Assembly: GCA_015499985.1 (NCBI GenBank)
Contig: JAAAUF010000688.1
Span: 1-22,492 of the forward strand
Reading direction: 5' to 3'
DNA: 22,492 nucleotides
From: Haplosporangium gracile
Lineage: Eukaryota; Mortierellomycota; Mortierellomycetes; Mortierellales; Mortierellaceae
The notes under the pieces are model-generated. The model made no database searches. It was not told where the DNA came from and saw nothing but the letters and a program-made list of their open reading frames with translations. The translations under genes and the position numbers were made by a program. Every line of letters begins with the position of its first letter. The stretch's first letter is position 1. Of the stretch, positions 1 to 9,078 are shown piece after piece.

Positions 1-896
1 GTCTGGTCGACAGAGGACATCCCACAGGAGACTGCCGTCGAGCTGGAGAATATGGCAAAATACCGTCAACGGTATCACCGCTGCATGCTCTGCGACTATG
101 TCAAAACTGAGTGCCTCGCCGACAGGAAAGCAAAGGCAGACGGATCGACGTTACCGTTGTCGCCAACGACAACTGGCATGAACGAGACTCGCTCTTCCTC
201 GCATACTCCTGGAACGGGACCACTTACAGGATTTGACCCAACACCACCAACAACACCCACATCCACCAACTTCCCATCAACAAAGACAGTACCCTCTGCA
301 ACAACAACGAAAACAACACCAGATGGCTCAAGAATTGTCTGCGAGAATGCTAGCTTTATCTGTTTAGTTCCCTTCTGGGCGACCTGGCCTTTCGAGACCA
401 TGGTCCTCCCCCGGGCGCACCTCGCCCGACTCTCAGACATGACCAACGCCCAAAAACAGGACCTCGCCAATATCCTCCGTAGAATCACCTGCCGATACGA
501 CAACCTCTTCCATTGTTCCTTCCCCTATTCAATGGGCGTCCATCAGGCTCCCACCAACGACGATGCCTCCCACCAGGAGCTCTCGCATCTTCACCTGCAT
601 TTCTACCCACCATTACTCAGAAGTGCCACCGTCAAAAAGTTTCTTGTAGGGTAAGTAACACGTTCGTTCTTTTTGCCATCCTCATGGCTAAAGAGAAGAA
701 AAAAGGGGGGTTTTATAGCCAACGCACTAACTGAAACGACCTTTCTTGCTTATTTCCTTGACCCCTTGTTGCCCGATGTGACATATGTTAACGTAGATTT
801 GAGTTGTTGGGTCAGTCGCAGCGCGACTTGACACCCGAGCAGGCAGCCAAGCGACTCGCCGATTGTTCAGAGACTCACTACAAGTCTGCTGTTTGA
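1..896 (+). CDS. GAL7: Galactose-1-phosphate uridylyltransferase, C-terminal part (5' end outside window)
   Basis: GALT swaps UMP between UDP-glucose and galactose-1-phosphate in the cytosolic Leloir pathway. The frame is open from base 1. Exon 1 runs to 650, a 146-bp GTAAGT...AG intron spans 651-796, and exon 2 is 797-896 ending in TGA. Splicing rejoins a split Gly codon and gives the family tail KFLVG/FELLGQSQRDLTPEQAA. Seen motifs are LVPFWATWPFET, PYSMG and HLHLHFYPPLLRSATV; the His residues of the last belong to the conserved GALT metal-site region. The visible part is 249 residues. Residues about 44-110 of this part are a Pro/Thr/Ser-rich stretch that replaces what is only a short link before the conserved VPFWATWP block in other GALTs. 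AATAAA lies 38 nt after the stop. The family assignment is very secure; the start is not in the window. Confidence 0.95.
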
Positions 897-933
897 CAAC
901 GAACTTAAATTTAGCAAGCAACTCGTCTGTAAT

Positions 934-939
934 AATAAA
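934..939 (+). terminator. Poly(A) signal of the GALT gene
   Basis: An exact AATAAA hexamer lies 38 nt beyond the GALT stop codon, on the sense strand, in an A/T-rich stretch. The position is right for 3' end formation. The cleavage site itself cannot be seen. Confidence 0.5.
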
Positions 940-1800
940 ATTACTGCCATGAAAAGAAAAGAGATACATAAGGTCTAAGGATGCGCTTCCTTATACGAAG
1001 GTGACTGTGGCCAGTGCAATTGTCGCATGACCCCGCCTACTGGGCTGTGGACGAATCATCCTCATTGATGCATGTTTTACAATTTTAGACAAAGGCGTCA
1101 GAATCCACCTCTGTTGGTTTGCTTGATCGACCCGACCTGGCTATTATGGCTGTCATCATGAGAAAAAAAATTAGCTCGCTTAATTAAACGTCCTGCCGAT
1201 TTCTTTTTCTTGATAGACTTCTTTCCTTCTTTCTTCGATGCAGAGAAAGGGTTCGCGACAACATGGTTGTCCTCAAAATTAGATCGACCCTTCCAGTCGC
1301 CAAAATGGCCATAGCCTCACATCTATGCAGTCATGGGTAACATATGGTGGCGTACTCGACCACTTCATCAGAGGGTAAAAACCAAGTTTGCCGTTCTCTC
1401 TGGTATCTATTAACCCCATCGCCTTTTGGCTTCATGCTCCTTCCGGTTGCGGTTGTCTCGTAATTGCAAATGAATACTCGTTGAGTTGGTTTTGTGCTAA
1501 AAGCTAGCGCAGTGTGCATCTGAGGATGTAGAGGCAATTGTATTTATCCATGAGCTTCCAGCCGCACGACCAAGGCTTGTAGCAACAATGGTTCTTCTTC
1601 CTTGCCTTGTGCGCCATGTGTTCACCTTTTCAAACGCTGATGGTGTGTCGTGTGTAGATTTATTAAAAGAAATATGTTTATCGACTCAGGAGCGAGGTCC
1701 GGAATATCTCTAGTCCCTTGATCACCCTCACCCGTTCCTGCCAGCCTTCCTCCTGCTGACTATTGTCGTTTTTTGTTGCATGATGCTTGTCCTTGTGTAC

Positions 1801-1828
1801 GTGGGTGTGGGTGTGGGTGTGGGTGTGC
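1801..1828. repeat. GTGGGT hexanucleotide microsatellite
   Basis: About four to five tandem copies of GTGGGT, slightly decayed at the ends. It lies just downstream of the Rab5 stop, so the minus-strand 3' UTR would carry (ACCCAC)n. It is not the canonical TTAGGG telomere unit. Confidence 0.8.
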
Positions 1829-1869
1829 GTCTACATGTGCTGTTTGCAATTGGTTTGCAAATAGACATT

Positions 1870-4224
1870 TTAGCAGGCACATCCCGTCTCTTTTGCGTCT
1901 CGGTTCAAATCAACTCCGCGTGCATTCAGTCCTGTTCCTCTCGGGCGAGGGTTGGCCAGCATATCCAAAGGCATCTTCTTGGCTAATTTTTTTTTTTGTG
2001 GAAAATCAGTAAAACAAAAATTCATTATTGTGTATGTAAGCTTTTTGTCGTTTCTTCCCTAGAAACCATGTGCTCAAAGTGGCACCTCTTTCTCCTCCGC
2101 CGACTCCTTCTTAAGTCGCCAAATTTCAATGAAGATCAAGACTTGGTTATTACCTATGCTAGTGAATAGCTCATTGACGTTGGTTGCAGTCTTGGCTGAA
2201 GTTTCAAAGAACAATAGTCCTGCCTCATCCGCATATGCTTGCGCCTCCTAAATACCATCAACAAAGGATATTGAGAATCATGTGCGTTCAGTACCGATCC
2301 CGGCTTGTCTGCGTTCACTAAGAACCACTGTACACTCCGGGTAAAAATAGCTGCGCCTTGTCAATTCTGTCTACCTCAGTCTCAACGACACGCCTTGCGC
2401 TCAGATCGCTCTTGTTGCCTGCAAGTGCAATCACAATATTGGGGTCTGCTTGGCGCTGGAGCTCCTTGACCCACGATTTCGCTTTGTCCAGTGAGGACTA
2501 TCAACAAATGAAATAACAGATTGGTCGAATTAACTAAACGTCCTTTTAAACAATCTTCGTGCCATTTACAATCCTCATCGACAAAACATATCTCTTCCAG
2601 CCCTTACGCTCTGGGTGATATCATAGACAACAACGGCGCAGTTGGCGTTGCGGTAATACATGGGCGCCAAACTCTGATCGTCGCCGCAGTTCCCGTTTTT
2701 ATCGATTGTTGTTGATGTATCGTGGGTGCAATTAAGACGCAAAGGAAATATAGTATTATGCAGAAGAATAAATGCATTGTCAGTTAGTACAAGACATAAT
2801 TTCTTCATGACCAATCTTTTTCTGGGATCCGCCAAGGTTCCCATTTTCGAGCTGCGATTGCATATTTGTTGAAGAGTAAGAGAGAAATAGCAAGAGTACA
2901 CGAACGTCGCTTCCATAACCGAAAGAGACGGCAAACACACGTGCCTTGTATCGCTCCTGTCCAGCCGTATCCCTAAAAGACGTAAAAAATAACGTAAACG
3001 GAGAGTTTGTGGAGGTATGCCGTCAATTAATTGTGCATCAGACCGGTTATTCAAGCTCAGTACGAGACAACTTTTGAATTCATGAAGCAGTGAAGAAACA
3101 AGAAACGACGTCAACGCGGTGAATGAGTGCGTACCAGATCTCAAACTTGACGGTCGTTGCGTCGTCAAGGCAGATGGTCTGTGTCAAAAAAGCAGCTGTC
3201 AAAGCATTGACGGACATTAAGAACGATGGAGAAAAAGAAAAGAGGGCAAGGAGGGTCATTCCTATCGGGTTAGTTTACGTTTGTTTGTTTGTTCTAATAC
3301 AGCAATACAGGACGAATGCCCTAAGGTGTAGTAGTAACCCAACAACCAACCGCGATCGCTGGAAAAGGAGAAAAACAGCGACCAAAAGGGCAAAGCAACG
3401 TGGATAACACAGGATAAACTGCTCCGACATCGATGTATTTTTTTGTCGACTTTTGTGTGCTGACCAACTCTCCCCTCAAAAACCCCCTTTCATAACTCTT
3501 CACAGCCTTCGAGCGCTTAAAAATCACTCTTGCACTGTTCTTCTCTCCTTTCCTCTCTCTCTGGCTCAAGAAGAAGAAAAAAGATCGACAGAATTGCCAA
3601 TGACTGAGAGGTCTTACCTCCGATAGTGCTCTCTCTGTAGTCGTCGAACTGATCCTTGACAAAGCGAAGAACAAGGCTATTGTGTGAGAAATATTAGTTT
3701 AGTTTTTGTTGTTACAATTGTCGTTGTAGCAGTGGCTGCCTGTTGTCTCCTGCCCTCACCCCCCGCCTCAGATGAGATGGTAAGAGATACTCGTGCGCAC
3801 ATGAATTATTAATAGCCGTCATTAGGATATATCTCAAGGCGGAGCGATGACTTGCCTCGATTTACCGACAGCAGACTCGCCTATCGAACGGCAACGATAC
3901 AGTTGCAAGGTGAAGAGGAAAGAAAACGAGGTTGGTTGGTTGGTAAGATAATACAAAAAAAACAGACTAAGCGGTGCGGCACGATTGATGTTTTGTCGAT
4001 ATCGTATGACGCAGCGTATATATATAGAGGCGAGCAATGGAGATAGAGTGCGTGTACTGGAGCATGATGCATGTGCGAGTGTGCGTGAAGGTATGAAAAT
4101 ATGACGGTGTGAAGGTGTGCGTGTGAGTGTGTGTTGTTGTTGTACCAAGGAGGACGAGCTTGAACTGGAAGAGTTTGCCGGCTGGCTGTAGCTGCTGGTT
4201 TGGTGCTTGGCGAGAACTGGACAT
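1870..4224 (-). CDS. YPT5: Rab5/Ypt5-type small GTPase, nine exons
   Basis: Rab5 GTPases control early-endosome fusion and traffic. Exons in coding order: 4224-4146, 3880-3856, 3676-3618, 3195-3135, 2972-2945, 2673-2608, 2497-2375, 2247-2154, 1982-1870. These sum to 648 nt, i.e. 215 residues plus TAA, with every junction in phase; human Rab5A is also 215 residues. Visible motifs in order: [16 protein letters not shown] (P-loop), STIGAAFLTQT (switch I), [18 protein letters not shown] (switch II), GNKSD (base binding), ETSAKT, and the C-terminal CAC prenylation motif that would anchor it in membrane. Introns 2 and 5 have GC donors; the other six are GT-AG. Exons 2 (25 nt) and 5 (28 nt) are micro-exons. 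The ATG is supported because FQFKLVLLG follows a short polar N-terminus usual for Rab5. Family and structure are secure; junctions were read by eye. Confidence 0.95.
4085..4140. repeat. GT-rich simple sequence in Rab5 intron 1
   Basis: Degenerate GTGTG/GTGAGTG tract inside the first Rab5 intron (CA-rich on the sense strand), immediately after the donor. Simple low-complexity DNA; no function can be read from it. Confidence 0.6.
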
Positions 4225-4562
4225 TATTGTTGCGTTGGAGAGGGAGAGAAAGAGAAAAGAGAGAGAGGGAGAGAGGGAGAGAAAGAGAGATGTGTGTGTG
4301 TGTATGTGTCGTGTATGTATATTATGTGTAACAGAGAAAGAAAATGCAATTGTGTTGAAGCTGTTGCTGTTGGGTTATGTTAAAGGAGGGAAAGGAAGGA
4401 ATGAAGGAGAGGAACGAAAGGAAGAGAAGGAAAGAAACAGAAAAACGATGACAGCTCATGAACACACATACATACACACACGCCAAGAGAAACAAGGGAA
4501 GGGAAGACAGGGAGACGACGGCAGACACACCGCACGTGATCTTGACGATTTTATTTGTGAGA
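4225..4562 (-). promoter_or_regulatory. Upstream region of Rab5: pyrimidine-rich on the sense strand, with GA and GT microsatellites
   Basis: These 338 bp separate the Rab5 start from the stop of the next minus-strand gene. Positions about 4236-4300 are almost pure GA, 4290-4320 are GT-rich, and 4384-4442 are again GA-rich. On the Rab5 sense strand this is a CT-rich leader, like those before the Mrn1 and Whi2 genes in this window. No clear TATA box was seen. The promoter role is inferred from position. Confidence 0.45.
4550..4555 (-). terminator. Poly(A) signal after the 220-residue gene
   Basis: AATAAA on the minus strand begins within about 10 nt of the stop codon at 4563. This is closer than usual but is the only good candidate. 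It lies inside the Rab5 upstream region, so the two tandem genes are tightly packed. Confidence 0.4.
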
Positions 4563-5225
4563 TCAAAGGGGAAAAAGAGAGAGAGAAGGGAGGGGATCGG
4601 GGTTCCAGTGCACCCGCTGGCATTTCACCGCAGGGTTGAACACCTCAAACATCTCGGCTTCGTCATTCACTCTCTGTACCAGCTCTGCTCTTTGTTCTTT
4701 TTCCTGGTTGTCCTGGTTGGCTCGGTTCTCCTCCTCACCCTCACCTTCACCCTCGCCCTGCGACTGATCAACTAGCATCCTTACCAGTCTCTCGCTATCC
4801 TCCTTGACAAACAAGAAGGCCCATGTCAGCAGTCGCCCCCAGAACCCGTGGTGAGCCAATCTCCGAGACATTTGCAGAAATGCTGAGGGGCCGAGCTGCT
4901 TGTAGGCCAGTGCCAGATAAGTCTGGGCGGTAAACTGGCTGTTTGCCAGGATGCCGATGAGAGTATTGAATCCATGGTCGACCTTCTTGTTACTGCTGAC
5001 GTTGCTGTTATTGTTGCCGATGCTATCCTTTTCCTGTCTCGCTCTTGCAGTTGTATCGCTAATATTACTACTGCCATCCTGCTGCAGCAGATCAAGGAGA
5101 GTCTCGCAGACCCGTGCGGCCTTCAGGAAATGGCGGTATTCCTTTGAGGTGTGTCCGTGGAGCGAAGGAGATGGTACGCTGCATGGCGCTGCCTCGAAGC
5201 ATCCTGTGCATGATTCACACGACAT
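4563..5225 (-). CDS. Unrecognised 220-residue protein with Cys-rich N-terminus
   Basis: I do not recognise this protein. It is one uninterrupted frame starting MSCESCTGCFEAAPC, with four Cys in the first 15 residues. A helical stretch follows (KEYRHFLKAARVCETLLDLLQ), then a Ser/Asn-rich linker, then a non-repetitive helical core (NTLIGILANSQFTAQTYLAL, then GFWGRLLTWAFLFVKEDSER). An acidic GEGEGEGEEE run and a coiled-coil-like segment (QEKEQRAELVQRVNDEAEMF) close it. The folded-looking middle and the single long frame argue that it is real. No signal peptide is evident. It is tandem with and upstream of Rab5 and divergent from Mrn1. A small terminal intron could be missed. Start and end are probable, function unknown. 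Confidence 0.6.
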   Translation of the reverse strand: MSCESCTGCFEAAPCSVPSPSLHGHTSKEYRHFLKAARVCETLLDLLQQDGSSNISDTTARARQEKDSIGNNNSNVSSNKKVDHGFNTLIGILANSQFTAQTYLALAYKQLGPSAFLQMSRRLAHHGFWGRLLTWAFLFVKEDSERLVRMLVDQSQGEGEGEGEEENRANQDNQEKEQRAELVQRVNDEAEMFEVFNPAVKCQRVHWNPDPLPSLSLFPL

Positions 5226-6190
5226 CCCTTTTGTTTTTGTACGTATATGTTGAGTGTGAGCGAGTGGGTGAGTGTTGTGAGGCCAAGAGTACTACACTGT
5301 GCATCACATTCGCAGCCTGTGGTTGTCTAAGCCACACAGTAAACCCGTACTTCTTCTTCTTATCGCACCTATTCACTTCTTCCCTTTCTCTCTTTGTCCC
5401 TTTCTCTCTTTTCCTTCTTTCTACCTACGATCGTCCGTCATCATCTTCCTCCTTCTCTTCTTCCTCCTTCTTACCTTCTTGACTTCTCACACTCGACTCA
5501 TCGTCTTTTCTCTCCTCCTCCTCCTTCGCGTCTATTTTCTTGCTCTCAATCTCACTCGCTCCCACTCTGATCAAATTCAAATTCAATACCAAAAAAAAAA
5601 AACCTTTAATACGCAGCGTATGTTATCTATTTTACTTTCCTCCTCTCTTTCGTCCCCTAACAATAGCACTTGTCTTCTCTCCCTGTCCCGTGTTTGTTGT
5701 CCTTCTTCTCCCTTCTTCTTCTCTTTCTTATTTCTTGTTCTTGTTCTCGTTCTCGCTTTTGTTCTTGCTCTTGTTCCTTCGCTCGTTGTCATCCTCGTCT
5801 CTCCACTTTCTCGTCTGTGTTGCATACCCTCCTATACTTAATTTCTATTGATATTGTTATTACTACAACTACTACGACTATGTTGTTGTGTGTTTGTTAT
5901 TGTTTGTTATTGAACGTACGTTTCTTATTTACATTGTCCATCCACCCGTTCTCTTCTATATATCTATCTGTCTATCTGTTGCTCTCTCTTCTGCTATAAT
6001 CTCCTCGGGTCTCCTTGCGCCTGTTCGTTCGTTCGTTGACTTCGATTCATCCTCATTCAGACCTTCTTTTTCCTTTGACCTCCTGTCGATCCATCATCCT
6101 CAAGTGAGCAGCTGCAGCCCTTCTTCTCTCTTTGTCTTCTTCGTCATCTACTTTTACAACCTTATTCAACACCACTCAATAACAACAAAA
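5226..6190 (+). promoter_or_regulatory. Divergent promoter region with long CT-rich leader of Mrn1
   Basis: This 965-bp gap lies between the divergent 220-residue gene (-) and Mrn1 (+). From about 5350 to 6170 the plus strand is extremely pyrimidine-rich, with few G. A TTCTTG/TTCTCG hexamer array sits at 5731-5788. The run just before the Mrn1 ATG turns A-rich (CAACAAAAATG), a good fungal initiation context. Long open frames exist here but their translations are Ser/Leu/Phe monotony from CT DNA and are not genes. A 5' UTR intron is possible but unproven. Confidence 0.6.
5731..5788. repeat. TTCTTG/TTCTCG hexamer array
   Basis: Imperfect tandem hexamers (TTCTTG, TTCTCG, TTTTG variants) within the CT-rich leader upstream of Mrn1. 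The hexamer phase explains the Val-Leu alternation in spurious translations. Confidence 0.7.
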
Positions 6191-8074
6191 ATGAAGCGAA
6201 GCAACGATTACGCTCAACACGACGCCTTCAAGAAGCCACGTGTTGCCCAGGGCTACAACAACAGCCACTCCAACAGCAGCATGGGCGGCTCCTCCACTGA
6301 CATCTATGGCGGCAGTGGCTACGGTACAAACCCCGTGATGATGAGCGGATACGGTCAGATGGGCAACAGCTCTGGCGGTAGTGGCGCCAGTCAGTATGGA
6401 GGGCAGTACGGAACCGATCTCTCCCAGTCCTTGAACACTCCCTATCAGCAATTCACTACTCCCAGCTTTGCTGCAAACTATGGGCACGGATTCCAAATGT
6501 CCTTCCCTCCTGGCATAGGTGCTGGCTCCGCTGGCAGTCGCACCGTCTACCTCGGCAATGTCCCTGCTGAAGCATCCGTCGAGGAAGTCCTGAACCTGGT
6601 TCGTAACGGCATCGTCGAAAATGCACGCCTCCTGCCCGAGAAGTCGTGTGCCTTTGTTTCCTTCCTGGACTCGGCCTCGGCAAACGCCTTCTATCATGAC
6701 GCCACCTCTCGCAAGCTCGAACTCGCAGGACAGGAGCTCCGTGTAGGCTGGGGAAAGCCGTCGCCCGTCCCCCCTCAGGTTCTTCAGGCTATCCAACAAG
6801 GTGCCACCCGCAACGTCTTTCTCGGTGGTGTGGATGACTCGGTGACGGAGCAGACTTTGCGTGCCGACTTTTCCCAGTTCGGATTGATTGACACGATTAA
6901 GGTCTTGCGGGAGAAGAACATTGCCTTTGTCCACTTTTCCAATATTGGAAACGCCATGAAGGCCATCACTGCCCTCTCGCAGGACTCGCGCTACTCTCGC
7001 CGTCGCATGAACTATGGCAAGGATCGATGCGCTAAAAAGACCACCAACGGCACCCCCGGTATGTCCAATGCATTCGCCTTTGGAGGCCCTGCCTACTCTC
7101 CATACGGATCGTCCATGCCACTATCGTTCAACTCCAACTTTGATCGTTTTCCTCAGCAAGGCGGTCGCATGGGAGGAGTGAGTGGTGGGTCCAACTTTGG
7201 TCACGGCAATAACCACCACAATAATGGCAACAACAGTCACCACAACCTCAATAACAGTAACGGCAACAGTATGAACAACAACTATAACGGTGGCAACAAT
7301 GGCGCCTTGATGAATGGACCCTTCACCGCCCAGGGCAACCGCACGGTCTATCTCGGCAACATCAGTCCTGACACGACCTACGAGGATCTCTGCAATGCGA
7401 TCCGTGGTGGTATCCTGAACAACATCCGGTACTTTCCCGCCAAGCACATTGCTTTTGTCTCCTTTGTCGATCCCCAAGCCGCCAACAACTTTTTCAATCT
7501 GTGCAATCATCAGGGCGTCATGGTCAAGTCTCGTCGCCTGAAGGCCGGCTGGGGTCAGAACATGCATGCGCTCCCTCTACCTGTGATCCAGGCCCTCCAG
7601 ACTGGTGCCACCCGTAATGTATACCTGGGATCGATCGACGAGGGATTTACGGAGGAGCGCCTTCGCCATGACTTTGCTGAGTTTGGCGAGATTGAGATGG
7701 TCAACATTCTTCAGGACAAGAACTGTGGCTTTGTGAACTATACCAACATCCTCTCGGCGGTCAAGGCTGTGGATGGTATCCGGCGGAACCCAGCCTACGA
7801 GAAGGTCAAGATCAATTTTGGCAAGGATCGGTGCGGTAACCCACCCAAGATGAACAACAGTAACAGTAATGGCAGTAACAACAATAGCAACAACTACGGC
7901 AACAACTACGGCAACAACCGTAGCAACCACAGCAACAGCAACAGCAACAGCCAGGACGACAATAACGGGCAGGATCGCGAAGGATCCCATGGGGTTCAGG
8001 CCAAGGTTGAGGATTCTCCCAGCGATATCAAAGCGTTTGAGGAGGACGAGGACATGTTCCAGATTGGAGCATAG
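6191..8074 (+). CDS. MRN1: Mrn1/Nrd1-type RNA-binding protein with four RRM domains
   Basis: This is a single-exon frame of 627 residues ending in TAG. Four RRMs lie in two pairs: about 117-188 (RTVYLGNVP... CAFVSF), 206-278 (RNVFLGGVD... IAFVHF), 384-455 (RTVYLGNIS... IAFVSF) and 475-547 (RNVYLGSID... CGFVNY). Each pair ends in a GKDRC motif, typical of fungal Mrn1 (budding yeast) and Nrd1 (fission yeast), which bind and regulate mRNAs in differentiation and stress. The N-terminus has a basic KKPR patch and Gly/Ser/Tyr-rich low complexity. Asn/Gly/His-rich linkers separate the pairs, and the tail is acidic (FEEDEDMFQIGA). The start at 6191 was chosen for its CAAAAATG context and charged N-terminus; the frame is open 303 nt further upstream, but only through CT-rich leader. 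Condensate-prone low complexity is an inference. Confidence 0.93.
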   Translation: MKRSNDYAQHDAFKKPRVAQGYNNSHSNSSMGGSSTDIYGGSGYGTNPVMMSGYGQMGNSSGGSGASQYGGQYGTDLSQSLNTPYQQFTTPSFAANYGHGFQMSFPPGIGAGSAGSRTVYLGNVPAEASVEEVLNLVRNGIVENARLLPEKSCAFVSFLDSASANAFYHDATSRKLELAGQELRVGWGKPSPVPPQVLQAIQQGATRNVFLGGVDDSVTEQTLRADFSQFGLIDTIKVLREKNIAFVHFSNIGNAMKAITALSQDSRYSRRRMNYGKDRCAKKTTNGTPGMSNAFAFGGPAYSPYGSSMPLSFNSNFDRFPQQGGRMGGVSGGSNFGHGNNHHNNGNNSHHNLNNSNGNSMNNNYNGGNNGALMNGPFTAQGNRTVYLGNISPDTTYEDLCNAIRGGILNNIRYFPAKHIAFVSFVDPQAANNFFNLCNHQGVMVKSRRLKAGWGQNMHALPLPVIQALQTGATRNVYLGSIDEGFTEERLRHDFAEFGEIEMVNILQDKNCGFVNYTNILSAVKAVDGIRRNPAYEKVKINFGKDRCGNPPKMNNSNSNGSNNNSNNYGNNYGNNRSNHSNSNSNSQDDNNGQDREGSHGVQAKVEDSPSDIKAFEEDEDMFQIGA

Positions 8075-8485
8075 ATAACGAACGGGACGAGATGCGCCAT
8101 TGCGACAGTCAGACCCTAGTATGTAGTAGTTGTTTGTTTACAATAGCTGCAGATAGTTCCCATCGTGAATGGGCATAAAAAGATCAACTTGCACGATGCC
8201 TCTCGTTCCCTGATATTCTTCTTGCTCCTTTTCTTCTTCTTGACTCTAAACACTCTCACTGCTATTCACGAACCGCATCCCTGTCTTTAAGGCTATTGCT
8301 GTTGTCGATAGCGCCTTCTAGAACAATTTTCTCGCATACTTTCTGCCATCATTCCAAATCAATGCATGTCGATATCGATCGTACACAGAGCTCAATCGCC
8401 TGGTCGTTTTTTTTTTTTGTTTTTCTTCCCAGGGTCTAGAGTATCAACTGCTCTATCTACTAAAAAGACATTCCCTTGTCGCATC
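8075..8485. other. Gap between Mrn1 and the Fanzor-like pseudogene
   Basis: This is 411 bp with no gene. The first part is the likely Mrn1 3' UTR (T-rich, ATAAAA-like near 8175). The part next to 8486 lies just 3' of the Fanzor-like stop on the minus strand and includes an A-run (8407-8417, T on +) and a short AGAG/CTCT stem. In living Fanzor loci the guide RNA is encoded near this place, so this stretch is flagged in findings. Confidence 0.5.
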
Positions 8486-8972
8486 CTAGTGGCTGGACTT
8501 GAGGTGAAAGTCGTCCAGCATGGCACTGGTGTTGTTGGTGGGAAGAGAGAAGGGGCGGTAGGGCGGGAGGGCGGAGTGGTCTGAAGAGAGCAGAATGGAC
8601 GCCCCCGAAATCGCGATGTTGTAAGCGGCATTCGCATCCCGGCCCATCGTTCCATGGCCTCTTCGTCTCCGTGGGCACGTTGGATTTTTGGATTTTTGCC
8701 GTCCACGGATCCATTGAGCCTGACGGTTTTGGGCTCACCATCTCGGACTCATTGACCACGCGAGAGAAAGACGGGCACAAAGCAACAAGAACAGATACGA
8801 CTTGTGCGGTTCTCGTTGGTATGCGCGACAGTGCCGTACTTTCGATGCTCCTTTGTCAACTTGAACCCGCTCCGCTTCTGGTGTCCTTTTATCCTGCTGC
8901 CAACGGAGGTCCCGGCTGCTCCATGTAGTATGACAACAGCCACATCCCTCTTGCGAGGGATGGATGTGGATG

Positions 8973-9078
8973 CTATGAGAGCAATGAATTTGAAAAAGTT
9001 GTTTTTGTTGGCTAAATGAGTCATGCAGCAGGCAATCAAACATATGTCCTCATTTCAATCAATTGAGTGTTTCCTTAC
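8973..9078 (-). other. Intron in the Fanzor-like pseudogene (last)
   Basis: 106 nt, donor AAAG|GTAAGG and acceptor CTCATAG|CA. The junction keeps frame (...NNTTISLK|A STSIPRKRD...). The intron supports a eukaryote-adapted gene rather than recent bacterial transfer. Confidence 0.65.

Larger units (their letters stand above)
897..1869. other. Intergenic region between convergent GALT and Rab5 genes
   Basis: About 970 bp separate the two convergent genes. It holds the GALT poly(A) signal and a possible minus-strand poly(A) signal for Rab5 (TTTATT on + at 1659-1664). A GTGGGT hexamer repeat sits at 1801-1828. A 72-codon minus-strand open frame without Met lies at 1101-1316 (see findings). I recognise no gene here. 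Confidence 0.6.

Noticed and set aside
1801..1828. Telomere-like repeat
   Set aside because: Unit is GTGGGT, only a few copies, inside a genic region; an ordinary microsatellite.
2020..2153. Read-through C-terminus of Rab5 past exon 8 ([20 protein letters not shown])
   Set aside because: Frame stays open, but the GTAATA donor joins exactly to an exon encoding AKKMP...CAC, the expected Rab5 tail with prenylation motif.
5299..5851. Plus-strand open frames rich in Leu/Ser/Phe
   Set aside because: Products of the CT-rich leader of Mrn1; no conserved motif and monotonous composition.
6176..6934. 252-codon minus-strand open frame
   Set aside because: Lies antisense within the Mrn1 coding region; composition mirrors the RRM codons and shows no domain.
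7121..7990. Two minus-strand open frames with Val/Ile-rich repeats
   Set aside because: Antisense to the Asn-rich linkers of Mrn1; the Val/Ala runs are the complement of AAC/AGC repeats.
8425..8475. tRNA-like D-arm (AGAG/CTCT) on the minus strand
   Set aside because: No anticodon arm, T-arm or acceptor stem can be built around it.
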